This document shows, one piece after another, positions 55,294 through 64,000 of a stretch of 64,000 nucleotides of DNA (its first letter is position 1; each line of letters starts with the position of its first letter). The stretch is taken from positions 636,317 to 700,316 of the forward strand of contig NZ_BMPZ01000002.1 of NCBI RefSeq assembly GCF_014647855.1, written 5' to 3'. The stretch comes from Shewanella gelidii. GTDB lineage: Bacteria > Pseudomonadota > Gammaproteobacteria > Enterobacterales > Shewanellaceae. The position numbers were made by a program, and so were the translations under genes. The notes under the pieces are model-generated. The model saw only the letters and a program-made list of their open reading frames with translations, did not search any database and had not been told where the DNA came from.

Positions 55294-55938
55294 TTAATCG
55301 GGCGCAAAGCCTGATGGGCCAATTAACTCGCCATCGAGAAATGCAAGGTTATCTTTCATTTCTAGTCGACCTTGAGCGAACCATTTTACTACGATTGGGT
55401 AGATAGCATGCTCTTGTTCGTAGACTCTCTCCGTCAAAAGCTCAGCAGTGTCTTCTGCATAAACAGGGACTCTAGCTTGCAAAATAACTGGGCCAGAGTC
55501 GAGCTGTGGCGTGACGAAGTGTACGCTCGCGCCGTGCTCTGTATCTTTTGCATCAATTGCGCGTTGGTGCGTGTTGAGCCCTGTATATTTTGGCAATAAA
55601 GAAGGGTGAATGTTGATCATCCGTCCCTCATATTGACTGACAAAGTCGTCGCTTAAAATACGCATGAAACCCGCGAGAACAATGAGCTCTGGCTGGTATT
55701 TTTCAATACGCTGCTGTAAACGTAGATCGTAAGACTCACGGGACTCCCCCTTTCTGGCGATCACGCAACTGGTATCAATTTCAGCGTGATGAGCTCTTTG
55801 TAAGCCCAAAGCATCTGGTTGGTTACTGATGACACCGACAACATCGGCTTGAAGATGGTCATCACAGCTATCTATGATTGCTTGTAAATTACTACCATTG
55901 CCTGAAATAAGTACCAGTACACGTAATTGTTTTGCCAT
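55294..55938 (-). CDS. purN: Phosphoribosylglycinamide formyltransferase
   Basis: 214 residues. It transfers formyl from 10-formyl-THF to GAR in purine synthesis. RVLVLISGNGSNLQAIIDS (phosphate loop), VLAGFMRILSDDFV, the catalytic His-Pro in INIHPSLLPKYTGLNTH, and Asp in VTPQLDSGPVILQ are clear. Its ATG overlaps the purM stop by one base (TAATG), so it is coupled to purM. Confidence 0.96.
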   Translation of the reverse strand: MAKQLRVLVLISGNGSNLQAIIDSCDDHLQADVVGVISNQPDALGLQRAHHAEIDTSCVIARKGESRESYDLRLQQRIEKYQPELIVLAGFMRILSDDFVSQYEGRMINIHPSLLPKYTGLNTHQRAIDAKDTEHGASVHFVTPQLDSGPVILQARVPVYAEDTAELLTERVYEQEHAIYPIVVKWFAQGRLEMKDNLAFLDGELIGPSGFAPD

Positions 55939-56975
55939 TAAAGGATCTCCACCTGCTCTTCATCGTCTGAACGAGAGGCTATGTTACCGATGAGCCAGGC
56001 TTGTTCACCTTCAGCTGCTAACAATTCTAATGCAGATTCAACCTTATCAGCAGGCAGTGCCACGACCATTCCGACACCACAGTTAAAGGTGCGGTACATT
56101 TCAAATTCAGAAATGTTGCCGTTTTCCATAAGCCAGTTAAATACGGTTGGCCACTGCCATGAGTCACCGGTAATGACCGCTTTGCAATCATCAGGTAAAA
56201 CTCTAGGAATGTTTTCCCAGAATCCGCCGCCAGTAATATGAGCCATTGCGTGTACATCTGATGCTTCGACCAGTTTTAGCAGTGACTTCACATAAATTTT
56301 TGTTGGTTCTAGCAAATGTTCAATCAACGGCTTGCCAGCTAAATCTTGCTGCGGATCAGCCTTGCTAACTTCTAGGACCTTACGAATAAGCGAGTAGCCA
56401 TTTGAGTGAGGACCGCTAGAAGCAAGAGCAATCAATGCATCTCCAGCCTTTACTTTAGTGCCATCAATGATGTCAGCCTTTTCTACAACGCCGACACAAA
56501 AGCCTGCCAAGTCGTAGTCTTCGCCTTCATACATGCCAGGCATTTCAGCAGTTTCACCACCGATTAATGCTGCACCAGATTGGTAACAGCCTTCACCAAT
56601 ACCGTTGACAACCGATGTTGCTGTTGCAACGTCCAACTTGCCAGTCGCATAGTAATCGAGGAAGAAAAGTGGCTCAGCACCTTGAACAATTAGGTCGTTT
56701 ACACACATCGCAACGAGATCAACACCAACACTGTCGTGTTTTTTGTAGTCGATTGCTAAGCGAAGTTTGGTGCCGACACCGTCAGTGCCAGAAACGAGAA
56801 CAGGGTGTTTGTATTTAGTTGGTAATTCACAAAGCGCGCCAAAGCCACCTAGGTTGCCCATAACTTCGGGTCTGTGGGTGCGTTTCACAGCAGATTTGAT
56901 ATTACTAACCAGTTCGTTGCCAGCATCAATATCGACGCCTGCATCTTTATAGCTCAGTGGGGTAGGAGTGCTCAC
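55938..56975 (-). CDS. purM: Phosphoribosylformylglycinamidine cyclo-ligase
   Basis: 345 residues. ATP-dependent ring closure giving [85 protein letters not shown] and [16 protein letters not shown] are family blocks. The GTG start at 56975 has GAGAGGA 6 bases upstream. Divergent from upp; no obvious PurR box was found in the gap. Confidence 0.96.
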   Translation of the reverse strand: MSTPTPLSYKDAGVDIDAGNELVSNIKSAVKRTHRPEVMGNLGGFGALCELPTKYKHPVLVSGTDGVGTKLRLAIDYKKHDSVGVDLVAMCVNDLIVQGAEPLFFLDYYATGKLDVATATSVVNGIGEGCYQSGAALIGGETAEMPGMYEGEDYDLAGFCVGVVEKADIIDGTKVKAGDALIALASSGPHSNGYSLIRKVLEVSKADPQQDLAGKPLIEHLLEPTKIYVKSLLKLVEASDVHAMAHITGGGFWENIPRVLPDDCKAVITGDSWQWPTVFNWLMENGNISEFEMYRTFNCGVGMVVALPADKVESALELLAAEGEQAWLIGNIASRSDDEEQVEIL

Positions 56976-57204
56976 GGAGATCCTCTCGGGTACATCGTTA
57001 TTATATGGGATTTTGTGCGGCGCTATTCTATCAGTTTGTGCAATCCCGAGAAAGCGAAGTTTTTATAAACTTGTGTAAGTTTCAGTGCGAGTTGCATCAC
57101 GGTTTTTTGGGTCTGCGCATTTTTATATTTTACCTTCGTCTTAAATAGTCTAAGATCGATAAAATTTGCTTCTTGAAAGCTTATAAAAACAGCAGGAGAT
57201 AAAA

Positions 57205-57831
57205 ATGAAAGTCGTTGAGGTTAAGCATCCTTTAGTTCGCCACAAAATTGGTTTGATGCGTGAAGGAGATATCAGTACTAAGCGTTTCCGCGAGTTAGCT
57301 GCTGAAGTTGGGAGTTTATTAACCTATGAAGCGACGGCAGATCTCGAGACTGAAACAGTCACGATTGAAGGCTGGAATGGCCCTGTTGAAATTGAGCAAA
57401 TCAAAGGTAAAAAGGTTACGGTTGTCCCGATTCTTCGTGCTGGTTTAGGGATGATGGACGGTGTATTAGAACACATTCCAAGCGCGCGGATTTCTGTTGT
57501 GGGAATTTACCGTGATGAAGAAACACTGGAACCAGTCCCATATTTTGAAAAGCTTTGTAGTAATGTCGATGAGCGTATCGCTCTGGTTGTTGACCCAATG
57601 CTGGCAACTGGCGGCTCGATGATTTCAACAATTGACTTACTTAAAGAGCGTGGCTGTACCTCGATTAAAGCGCTGGTACTGGTTGCTGCACCAGAAGGTG
57701 TTGAAGCACTTCAAAAAGCTCACCCTGATGTTGAACTATATACAGCTGCTGTTGACAAGTGCCTGAACGAAAAGGGTTATATTTTGCCCGGTCTAGGTGA
57801 TGCAGGCGATAAGATTTTTGGTACCAAATAA
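57205..57831 (+). CDS. upp: Uracil phosphoribosyltransferase
   Basis: 208 residues. It makes UMP from uracil and PRPP (pyrimidine salvage). [47 protein letters not shown], the PRPP motif [19 protein letters not shown] and [14 protein letters not shown] at the end are definitive. AGGAG lies 7 bases before ATG 57205. Monocistronic, with its own terminator. Confidence 0.97.
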   Translation: MKVVEVKHPLVRHKIGLMREGDISTKRFRELAAEVGSLLTYEATADLETETVTIEGWNGPVEIEQIKGKKVTVVPILRAGLGMMDGVLEHIPSARISVVGIYRDEETLEPVPYFEKLCSNVDERIALVVDPMLATGGSMISTIDLLKERGCTSIKALVLVAAPEGVEALQKAHPDVELYTAAVDKCLNEKGYILPGLGDAGDKIFGTK

Positions 57832-57852
57832 GCGTACCGGCAAATAAACAAT

Positions 57853-57890
57853 AAAAGCGGAAAGATGTAGTCTCATCTTTCCGCTTTTTT
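57853..57890 (+). terminator. Terminator of upp
   Basis: AAAAGCGGAAAGATG paired with CATCTTTCCGCTTTT, followed by further T. Confidence 0.9.
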
Positions 57891-58027
57891 ATGCGTAACT
57901 GAATTCAGCGATTAATGTGCAACACGATTTTTCGTCGTTTCATTGCACACCACTATTCTATTTTATTGTTTTTGATGCTAATCGAAACCGTTCTTGTTTC
58001 GTGCCTCTGAACATATTTTTAAAGTCT

Positions 58028-59347
58028 TTAAAGCACCATTGCTGCTATCCAACCAAAGGCCAATAAAGGCAAGTTATAGTGGATAAATGTTGGGATGACG
58101 CTATCTCGAATGTGATCGTGTTGCCCGTCTGCATTGAGTCCTGCCGTTGGCCCCAAAGTTGAATCGGACGCAGGTGAACCAGCATCACCGAGCGCGGCGG
58201 CTGTTCCAACCAGTGCAATTGTTGCAGGCACTGAAAAATCAAAATTCAACGCCAGTGGTACATAAATCGTCGCAATAATTGGTATCGTCGAAAAAGAAGA
58301 ACCGATCCCCATCGTAATTAATAGACCAACCACCAGCATTAAAAATGCAGCGAGTGGTTTGTTGTCACCGATAAAGTCGCCAAGAGATGCCACCAAGGTC
58401 GAGACCTCCCCAGTGGTTTTTACTACGGCTGCAAACCCGGCTGCGGCAATCATTATAAAACCGATATTGGCCATCATGCGTGCACCTTGAGTAAATACAT
58501 CTTGATCAGCAACATGCTTCAAAGCGCCTGATAAACTAAAAATCATAAATCCAAACATCGCGCCGATGATCATCGAACCGGTTTGCAATTGAATGAGTAA
58601 AGTCGTGGTTATAGCGATGATAGCGATGTAAATATTTTTCTTGCTAAGCTTTTCTTCGGGCTCGGCTGCGAGGATGAGCTCTTCTCGATAAATACGGGGA
58701 TTACGATAGCTGATCAATAAGGCAAACAGAAGGCCTGCTATCATGCCTAAAGCCGGTATCAGCATTGCGGCTGGAATCTGCTCTCTCGCTGCGTCTAAAC
58801 CGTTACTGTTGAGATTGAATAGCAAAATATCATGGAGAAAAATCCCACCAAAACCAACGGGTAAAATCATATAGGTCGTGACCAGTCCAAAAGTTAATAC
58901 ACAGGCGACTAACCTTCGGTCTAGTGATAGTTTTGACATCACATGCAAAAGCGGTGGCACGAGGATAGGAATAAAGGCGATATGAATCGGTAAGATATTT
59001 TGCGAAGACATCGCCATAACGAGAAGCGCGGCTAACAAAATCCAACGCACTTTTTGAATGTTTGCCGTCGCTGGTGCGTGGCCTAACCGCTTGATGACGG
59101 TGGTAGAAATAAGCGTTGTTAATCCTGAGTGGGATAGGGCTACCGCAAAAGCGCCAAGGAGGGCATAGCTGAGGGCAATTTTGGCTCCGCCTCCGAGGCC
59201 ATTATTGAATGCATCGATGGTTTGCTGTATGTCTAAACCGCCAAATAACCCAGCCACCAGAGCACTGATTGTTAGTGCGATGACTACATTGACCCGAAAA
59301 AAGCTCAATAAAAGCATTAAGCTGACTGAAATAACAACAGCATTCAT
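58028..59347 (-). CDS. Putative Na+/H+ antiporter (Na_H_antiport type)
   Basis: 439 residues, about 11 membrane segments. [61 protein letters not shown] and [41 protein letters not shown] are typical of the YuiF-like antiporter family. The transported ion is inferred from the family. No strong RBS before ATG 59347. Confidence 0.88.
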   Translation of the reverse strand: MNAVVISVSLMLLLSFFRVNVVIALTISALVAGLFGGLDIQQTIDAFNNGLGGGAKIALSYALLGAFAVALSHSGLTTLISTTVIKRLGHAPATANIQKVRWILLAALLVMAMSSQNILPIHIAFIPILVPPLLHVMSKLSLDRRLVACVLTFGLVTTYMILPVGFGGIFLHDILLFNLNSNGLDAAREQIPAAMLIPALGMIAGLLFALLISYRNPRIYREELILAAEPEEKLSKKNIYIAIIAITTTLLIQLQTGSMIIGAMFGFMIFSLSGALKHVADQDVFTQGARMMANIGFIMIAAAGFAAVVKTTGEVSTLVASLGDFIGDNKPLAAFLMLVVGLLITMGIGSSFSTIPIIATIYVPLALNFDFSVPATIALVGTAAALGDAGSPASDSTLGPTAGLNADGQHDHIRDSVIPTFIHYNLPLLAFGWIAAMVL

Positions 59348-59677
59348 AAAAGTAGTCTGTTTTCATAGTGGGAAAGGCTGTATTTTGTCAATTCTAAGCA
59401 GAGGCTGTCTAGCAAATTCGAATATGAATGCAAATCAGCGTGATAAGCGACTTTAGTTCGTGATGCGAATTCACTTAGATAGCGCTTGTAAAGCCATGAG
59501 TTGCTGTTTTTTTGTTCGCCCCTGACGCAAATTGGTGTTTATTGAAAATATTTTTCATCCAATTTGTGATATTGATCGTAAATAGGTTGTCAGCAGAGAC
59601 AGGCTATTTATAATAGCCAGAGTTTTATAGGGAATTGTTTGTCTATTCTCAATTCATTCCATAGATGGAGATAAAAA
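59348..59677 (+). other. Leader and promoter region of the peroxiredoxin
   Basis: 330 bases with no gene. The promoter lies at 59587-59614. Confidence 0.5.
59587..59618 (+). promoter_or_regulatory. Peroxiredoxin promoter with dyad over the -10
   Basis: TTGTCA (59587-59592), 16 bases, TATAAT (59609-59614): a near-consensus sigma-70 promoter. GGCTAT-TTATA-ATAGCC (59602-59618) is a perfect dyad over the -10. The ATAG/CTAT spacing does not fit the OxyR consensus, so the factor is unknown. Confidence 0.65.
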
Positions 59678-60283
59678 ATGAGCGTATTAGTAGGCCGTCC
59701 GGCGCCAGACTTTACTGCAGCAGCAGTTTTAGGTTCAGGTGAAATTGTTGATACTTTTAACCTTACCGCTGCAATTAAAGGTAAGCCAGCGGTAGTGTTT
59801 TTCTACCCTCTTGATTTTACTTTTGTTTGTCCTTCTGAGTTGATTGCATTTGATCACCGTATGGATGAGTTCAAGAAACGTGGTGTTGAAGTCATCGGTG
59901 TTTCAATCGACTCACAATTTACACATAACGCATGGCGTAATACGCCAGTTGACCAAGGTGGTATTGGCCAAGTGCAATACACTTTAGTTGCTGATGTGAA
60001 ACACGAAATTTGTAAAGCCTATGACGTTGAGCATCCAGAAGCCGGCGTTGCTTTCCGTGGCTCATTCCTTATTGATAAAGAAGGCCAAGTTCGTCACCAA
60101 GTCGTGAATGATTTACCGCTTGGCCGTAACGTTGATGAAATGCTACGTATGATCGATGCACTTCAGTTCCACGAAGAGCATGGTGACGTGTGCCCAGCAG
60201 GTTGGGAAAAAGGTGAAAAAGGTATGGATGCAAGCCCTGAAGGTGTTGCAGCATATCTTACAGAGAACTCGGAAGGCCTATAA
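59678..60283 (+). CDS. Typical 2-Cys peroxiredoxin (AhpC/Prx1 group)
   Basis: 201 residues. The peroxidatic Cys is in DFTFVCPSELIAFD and the resolving Cys in GDVCPAGWEKGEKGM. It reduces H2O2 and alkyl peroxides in the cytoplasm; no ahpF or reductase gene adjoins it. GGAG precedes ATG 59678. Codon use looks strongly biased, suggesting high expression. Monocistronic between promoter and terminator. Confidence 0.95.
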   Translation: MSVLVGRPAPDFTAAAVLGSGEIVDTFNLTAAIKGKPAVVFFYPLDFTFVCPSELIAFDHRMDEFKKRGVEVIGVSIDSQFTHNAWRNTPVDQGGIGQVQYTLVADVKHEICKAYDVEHPEAGVAFRGSFLIDKEGQVRHQVVNDLPLGRNVDEMLRMIDALQFHEEHGDVCPAGWEKGEKGMDASPEGVAAYLTENSEGL

Positions 60284-60306
60284 GGCACAGACCAGTTCAT
60301 GAATTG

Positions 60307-60334
60307 AAAAAGCTGCCATTGGCAGCTTTTTTTT
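60307..60334 (+). terminator. Terminator of the peroxiredoxin gene
   Basis: AAAAAGCTGCC-ATT-GGCAGCTTTTTTTT. Confidence 0.9.
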
Positions 60335-60431
60335 ATGCGTGTTTGTATTGCTTAGTTGTCATGATTTCCTCGACATGCATTGAATGCAAATCCATCGTGG
60401 ATCAAAGCAATATCATAGGGGAGTGATCGTG

Positions 60432-61097
60432 TTACGACTCAGGTTCCTTAAGATCTTCATTTATAGGTGCCAGTGGCCAACCACCTAGAGACTTCCAGCG
60501 GTTTACAATGTGACAGAATAGCTCTGCTGTTCGTTCTGTATCATAAAGAGCTGAATGAGCTTCACTATTATCAAAAGGGATCCCCGCCATCATACAAGCT
60601 TTGGCTAGGACTGTGTGACCAATTGCTAATCCGGCTAACGTTGCTGTATCAAAGGTCGCAAAGGGGTGAAATGGTGTGCGTTTTAGTCCATTTCGTTCAA
60701 TGGCTTGGCTGACAAAACCGTGATCAAATGCCGCATTGTGAGCAACAATGATACTGCGGTGGCAGTTCGCAGCTTTCTGGCCTTTCTTGACTTCTTTAAA
60801 GATTTCTAAAAATGCTTCTTTTTCTGATACTGCGCCGCGAAGTGGGTTGCTGGGATCGATGCCATTAAATGCAAGAGCGTCAGGCTCAAGATTTGCACCT
60901 TCAAACGGGTCAATATGATAATGGAGCGTTTTATCAAGGGCTAATACGCCTTCATCATTCATTTTGAGAAGCGTGACCGCGATTTCAAGAAGTGCATCTG
61001 TTTTTGCGTTGAAGCCCGCTGTTTCCACGTCGATAACGACAGGGTAATAGCCTCGAAATCGATTGCTCAGTTTGTTGAAGTCGCAAATATCGCTCAT
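60432..61097 (-). CDS. rnt: Ribonuclease T
   Basis: 221 residues, DEDDh exonuclease that trims tRNA and rRNA 3' ends. The motifs appear as [21 protein letters not shown] (D, E), [21 protein letters not shown] (D) and [16 protein letters not shown] (H, D). ATG 61097 is chosen because residues upstream (to 61157) are not conserved-looking and GGTGG lies before 61097. Divergent from motY, as in Vibrio. Confidence 0.95.
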   Translation of the reverse strand: MSDICDFNKLSNRFRGYYPVVIDVETAGFNAKTDALLEIAVTLLKMNDEGVLALDKTLHYHIDPFEGANLEPDALAFNGIDPSNPLRGAVSEKEAFLEIFKEVKKGQKAANCHRSIIVAHNAAFDHGFVSQAIERNGLKRTPFHPFATFDTATLAGLAIGHTVLAKACMMAGIPFDNSEAHSALYDTERTAELFCHIVNRWKSLGGWPLAPINEDLKEPES

Positions 61098-61180
61098 TAA
61101 AATACCACCCATTTTTTTATAGTGGGCTATTATGCTTAAACTGATCACTGCTGTCATGTGTGTTTGCTGGGTTTATGTTC

Positions 61181-61207
61181 TAAAGGAACGAAAAAACCTG
61201 CCGATAC
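61181..61207 (+). promoter_or_regulatory. Flagellar sigma-28 (FliA) promoter of motY
   Basis: TAAA (61181-61184), exactly 15 bases, then GCCGATAC (61200-61207), matching TAAA-N15-GCCGATAA in all but the last base. It would start motY about 10 bases later, 30 bases before the ATG. Confidence 0.85.
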
Positions 61208-61244
61208 ATAAGGTGCAATGAAAATAAAGAGAGCGACTTAGACC

Positions 61245-62114
61245 ATGTGGCGACCGGCACTTCTTATCACCAGTTTATTACTTCCAAGCTTTGCTTCTGC
61301 TGAGTTGAGGCATTATGTGGCTTCATTGGAAGACTCTCAATGGCGTGTGAGCCAAAACTCTCCAGTTGCATGTAGGCTTGAGCATGACATTCCAATGTAT
61401 GGCAAAGCCATCTTTAGTAGCCAAGCTAGTAAAGATCATAATCTCAATTTTATTTTAGATATGTGGATGAAGCCCGATCAAGTGACTAATGCGCGGCTGA
61501 TGAGTCGAGCGCCGAATTGGCGACCCGGGGTGCGCTCCAAGCCTATTACAACGCTTAAATATCAAAAGTACTTTAATGGGGAAGTACCAAAGCGTGCAGC
61601 ATGGTCCATGCTTGCTGAGTTAGAGCGCGGTATGGAACCCACTTTTTATTACGCAGATTGGTATAACCAAAGTAATAAAATTGCAGTGGGATTATCTACT
61701 GTAAATTTCGGAAGAACTTTTAGAGAATTCAAATCCTGCCTCGCTAATCTACTACCTTATAGCTTTGAAGATATAGCATTTACCGTTTTGAATTATGAAT
61801 TTGGTGGGACCGAGTTGACGCGATTTTCAAAACAGCAATTGGCCCGTGTACAAGAATATTTATCTTATGATAACGAAGTGGAACTGGTATTGATTGATGC
61901 TTATACCGATAGTTATGGCGGCCGGAGCGTGAATAAACGTACTTCGATAAAAAGAGCTGACTCTATTAAAGAATTCTTTTTGGCCAAAGGAATTCCGCAA
62001 CAACGCATCCATACGATGGGGCACGGTGAAGCACGGCATGTCGCTTCAAATACAACAGTCGATGAGCGCAGCCGCAACCGTCGGGTGGTGATTAGAATAT
62101 CCAAACCGATGTGA
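61245..62114 (+). CDS. motY: Flagellar motor protein MotY
   Basis: 289 residues with a signal peptide (ALLITSLLLPSFASA). The N-terminal MotY domain (LRHYVASLEDSQWRVSQNSPVACRLEHDIPMYGKAIFSSQAS) is followed by an OmpA-type peptidoglycan-binding domain (LIDAYTDSYGGRSVNKRTSIKRADSIKEFFLAKGIPQQRIHTMGHGEARHVASN...DERSRNRRVVI). It forms the T ring that anchors Na+-driven PomAB stators. The FliA promoter agrees with a late flagellar gene. Confidence 0.94.
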   Translation: MWRPALLITSLLLPSFASAELRHYVASLEDSQWRVSQNSPVACRLEHDIPMYGKAIFSSQASKDHNLNFILDMWMKPDQVTNARLMSRAPNWRPGVRSKPITTLKYQKYFNGEVPKRAAWSMLAELERGMEPTFYYADWYNQSNKIAVGLSTVNFGRTFREFKSCLANLLPYSFEDIAFTVLNYEFGGTELTRFSKQQLARVQEYLSYDNEVELVLIDAYTDSYGGRSVNKRTSIKRADSIKEFFLAKGIPQQRIHTMGHGEARHVASNTTVDERSRNRRVVIRISKPM

Positions 62115-62134
62115 ATTTGATTTAATGATGAAAT

Positions 62135-62162
62135 GGGCTGATTGAAAAATCGGCCCTTTTTT
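62135..62162 (+). terminator. Terminator of motY
   Basis: GGGCTGATT-GAAA-AATCGGCCC with one G-T pair, then TTTTTT. Confidence 0.85.
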
Positions 62163-62195
62163 ATGTCTTAGTCAATATAGCATCTTTTTTTGCGC

Positions 62196-62362
62196 AAAAA
62201 AAAGCCCGCTCATTTGAGCGGGCTGCAAATATTCTATTGCAATCAACAAATTGAAGGAAGGAAGTCAAGCATAAGAACCAGGGAAAAACTGACATTTGCG
62301 AAACAACATCAGTTTAAAAGTTCTTTGTTTTCAATATCAGTAAACTGACACTTCCTGAAAAC
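62196..62362 (-). ncRNA. Candidate Hfq-type small RNA, about 167 nt
   Basis: No protein frame accounts for it. Upstream on the minus strand is a promoter (62369-62397). Stem-loop 1 opens at the expected +1: GTTTTCA and TGAAAAC enclose TCAGT-TT-ACTGA (62327-62362). Stem-loop 2 has AAACTGA and TCAGTTT arms (62286-62315). An unpaired CTTCCTTCCTTC (62253-62264), complementary to a Shine-Dalgarno, follows, then a GC terminator with eight U (62196-62224). TTTCCCTGG before the seed also occurs in ArcZ and SdsR as I remember them. Identity as a known RNA is not established. Confidence 0.65.
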
Positions 62363-62368
62363 GTGGTC

Positions 62369-62397
62369 ATTGTATGGTCAGCATTAGAAAGCCGCAA
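62369..62397 (-). promoter_or_regulatory. Promoter of the candidate sRNA
   Basis: On the minus strand TTGCGG (62392-62397), a 17-base spacer and TACAAT (62369-62374). Start expected near 62362, where the first stem-loop begins. Confidence 0.6.
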
Positions 62398-62670
62398 ACT
62401 AAAAAAAATACCTACTAGCATAAATAAAACTAATGCATAAAAGGTGATGAAGGACACCGTAAGTCATTATAAATCGGTGTTTTTAGCGCTTTAATTAATA
62501 AAGGTGCATAAAAATACACACTATAGATTAGTTATATGTTGTTTAATTGTTAATTTTGACTGCTGTTTATTCCTTGAACAATGAAATGGTACCCATTGGC
62601 GTAGAAAAAATATGTGGGTATAGTGACCCACATTAAACTTTTGCGCTGCAATAAAAAGGAAGTCAGCAAA
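62398..62670 (+). other. Leader region of the prolyl oligopeptidase gene
   Basis: AT-rich, no gene. A perfect dyad ATGTGGGT-ATAGTG-ACCCACAT (62612-62633) lies 38 bases before the start codon and could be an operator or leader hairpin. A stretch with KpnI-like palindrome AATGG-TA-CCCATT lies at about 62585-62596. Confidence 0.5.
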
Positions 62671-64000
62671 ATGCGAATAAAAATAAAATTGATTATGGCA
62701 AGTGCTGTTGCCTTGGGGGCATCGATTGGTTTGAGTGCTTGCCAATCGACTGGTATTCAAGGAGCCACAGCTCAGCTCGTTTATCCGGTTTCCGAAGTGA
62801 CCCAGCAGGTTGATGTATTACATGGTGTTGAGGTGGCAGATCCGTACCGCTATTTAGAAGAAAATAACTCCAAAACCGATGCTTGGGTGAAAGTTCAACA
62901 AGAATTTGGTGACAATTACCTCGATCAAATACCAAATAAGCAGGTTTTAGTTGATCGCATTACTGAGCTTTGGAATTACGAAAAGGTGTCAGCGCCTTTT
63001 GAGCATGGTTCTAACACTTTTTATTATCGCAATGATGGGTTGCAATCGCAGTCAGTTTTATTTGTTAAAGATGACACAGGTATAGAGAAACGATTACTGG
63101 ATCCCAATAAACTATCCGCTAAAGGTACATCTGCACTATCAGGTCTTTCGGTTAGTCATGATGGAAAAACCTTAGCGTACGGGGTATCTAAATCAGGGTC
63201 TGATTGGCAACAATGGTATTTCATGGATGTAGCGACAGGGCGGTTGCTTGACGATCAGTTGAGCTGGATTAAATTTTCTAGTGCAGAATGGGATAAAGAC
63301 AATAAAGGTGTGTTTTATTCTCGTTATGATGCACCGAAGGGCGGAGATCTTTTAGCGGATGTTAACTTTAATCAAAAGGTTTATTACCACCGTTTAGGAA
63401 CTCCGCAAACTCAAGATGTTCTAGTTTACGAGCGTCCGCAAAACAAAGATTGGGGTTTCGGTGCCGAAGTGTCTGGAGATGGTAATTACCTACTGCTATC
63501 CATTTCCCAGGGAACGGACAGTCGTAATCGTTTCTTTTATAAAGCGCTTAATGAAAAAAATGCAGAGATGGTTGAATTAATCGCAGAGCTAGAGGCTGAG
63601 TACAGCTTCCTTGGGAATGATGATTCTGTTTTCTATTTTAAAACCGATTTGGACGCATTGAATGGCAAAGTCATTGCGATTGACGTCAATCGTCCTCAAA
63701 AATCAAATTGGAAAACGATTATCCCAGAGTCTGCGGACCCAATTAGCCGAGTGAAGATCGTGAATGACCAGCTGGTTGTTAGTTCTTTACACCATGTCTT
63801 AGGTAAGCTATCGGTCTATGATCTAGACGGTCGCAAAGTTAAAGATATTGCGCTACCGGGTAAAGGTAAAATTACCGGTCCCTATGGGAAACGCTCAAAA
63901 GATTATTTCTATTACGTCTTCAGCAGCTATACCCAGCCACTAACAACGTATAGATATGACTTTAAAACCGGTAGTTCAGCCGTATATGCCGAGCCAAAAA
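62671..64000 (+). CDS. Prolyl oligopeptidase-family lipoprotein (partial, runs off the window)
   Basis: ATG 62671 has AAGGA 10 bases upstream and the frame stays open to the last base (443 residues seen). The signal peptide ends in IGLSAC, a lipobox. VEVADPYRYLEENNSKTDAWVKVQQEF is the classic prolyl oligopeptidase N-terminus (PYRYLE), followed by the beta-propeller (DLDALNGKVIAIDVNR and so on). The catalytic Ser/Asp/His lie beyond the window. It cleaves short Pro-containing peptides in the periplasm, by family. It probably pairs functionally, but not genetically, with the S9 peptidase at 14.1 kb. Confidence 0.92.
   Translation, partial: MRIKIKLIMASAVALGASIGLSACQSTGIQGATAQLVYPVSEVTQQVDVLHGVEVADPYRYLEENNSKTDAWVKVQQEFGDNYLDQIPNKQVLVDRITELWNYEKVSAPFEHGSNTFYYRNDGLQSQSVLFVKDDTGIEKRLLDPNKLSAKGTSALSGLSVSHDGKTLAYGVSKSGSDWQQWYFMDVATGRLLDDQLSWIKFSSAEWDKDNKGVFYSRYDAPKGGDLLADVNFNQKVYYHRLGTPQTQDVLVYERPQNKDWGFGAEVSGDGNYLLLSISQGTDSRNRFFYKALNEKNAEMVELIAELEAEYSFLGNDDSVFYFKTDLDALNGKVIAIDVNRPQKSNWKTIIPESADPISRVKIVNDQLVVSSLHHVLGKLSVYDLDGRKVKDIALPGKGKITGPYGKRSKDYFYYVFSSYTQPLTTYRYDFKTGSSAVYAEPK

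Noticed and set aside
59566..59620. OxyR box before the peroxiredoxin
   Set aside because: ATAG and CTAT elements are present but their spacing does not follow the four-element pattern; a simple dyad over the -10 explains them better.
62253..62264. GAAGGAAGGAAG as a plus-strand ribosome site
   Set aside because: No start codon follows at usable distance; the complement makes sense as an sRNA seed.
1..64000. CRISPR array, tRNA, rRNA, insertion sequence, prophage or integron
   Set aside because: No spaced direct repeats, no cloverleaf, no transposase or integrase frame and no terminal repeats were seen on either strand.

Overview
The window is a contiguous piece of a gammaproteobacterial chromosome. 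Gene content points to an Alteromonadales/Vibrionales-like marine bacterium: motY beside rnt with a flagellar sigma-28 promoter, divergent upp and purMN, ilvIH, trhO, a DUF3389-like protein, CreA, DUF2750, and a tyrosine-degradation pair hmgA-hpd with a LysR regulator. I saw no rRNA, tRNA, insertion sequence, prophage or CRISPR array. Most genes are ordinary chromosomal ones of moderate GC. The stretch 14.1-17.6 kb (a peptidase fusion with a lipoprotein) is visibly AT-richer.

Layout. 0-4.4 kb: end of an operon for an exported system, with a haem-binding LamG lipoprotein, a tiny coupled ORF and a Tat-exported DUF1501-like protein. 4.4-10.4 kb: envelope genes (ApbE, a SIMPL-domain protein, gamma-glutamyltransferase), a FemAB/GNAT-like protein and a LysE exporter. 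10.5-14 kb: tyrosine catabolism. 14-17.6 kb: S9 peptidase-Sel1 fusion and its lipoprotein. 18-25 kb: enoyl-CoA hydratase, AIM24-like protein, acyl-CoA ligase, small membrane proteins, a solute-binding protein and a PLP enzyme. 25-30.5 kb: an unlisted 57-residue ORF, an ECF sigma/ChrR anti-sigma pair, a Lon-N protein, CheV and two small hypothetical proteins. 30.7-36.8 kb: MltB-type transglycosylase, WYL regulator, SlyD, carboxylesterase, 5'-nucleotidase lipoprotein. 36.8-43.9 kb: RsgA-type GTPase with an attenuator-like leader, Hsp20 under heat control, ilvIH, a Bcr-type efflux pump, a GST. 44-55 kb: TrhO, YegD, CreA, M14 peptidase, EAL-HDOD protein, cystathionine beta-lyase, CpeT-like protein, WD40 lipoprotein, transglutaminase-TPR lipoprotein. 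55-64 kb: purMN, upp, antiporter, peroxiredoxin, rnt, motY and the start of a prolyl oligopeptidase.

The least expected signals are non-coding. (1) A candidate Hfq-type sRNA on the minus strand at about 62196-62362 has a good promoter, two stem-loops, a CU-rich anti-Shine-Dalgarno stretch and an intrinsic terminator. (2) The region before the rsgA-type gene has an attenuator design: a 15-codon leader peptide rich in Ile/Val, mutually exclusive hairpins and a terminator. (3) A tandem 16-bp dyad lies just before ilvI. (4) The hsp20 gene has a sigma-32 promoter and a ROSE-like thermometer. All functional statements come from reading motifs by eye; no database search was run.
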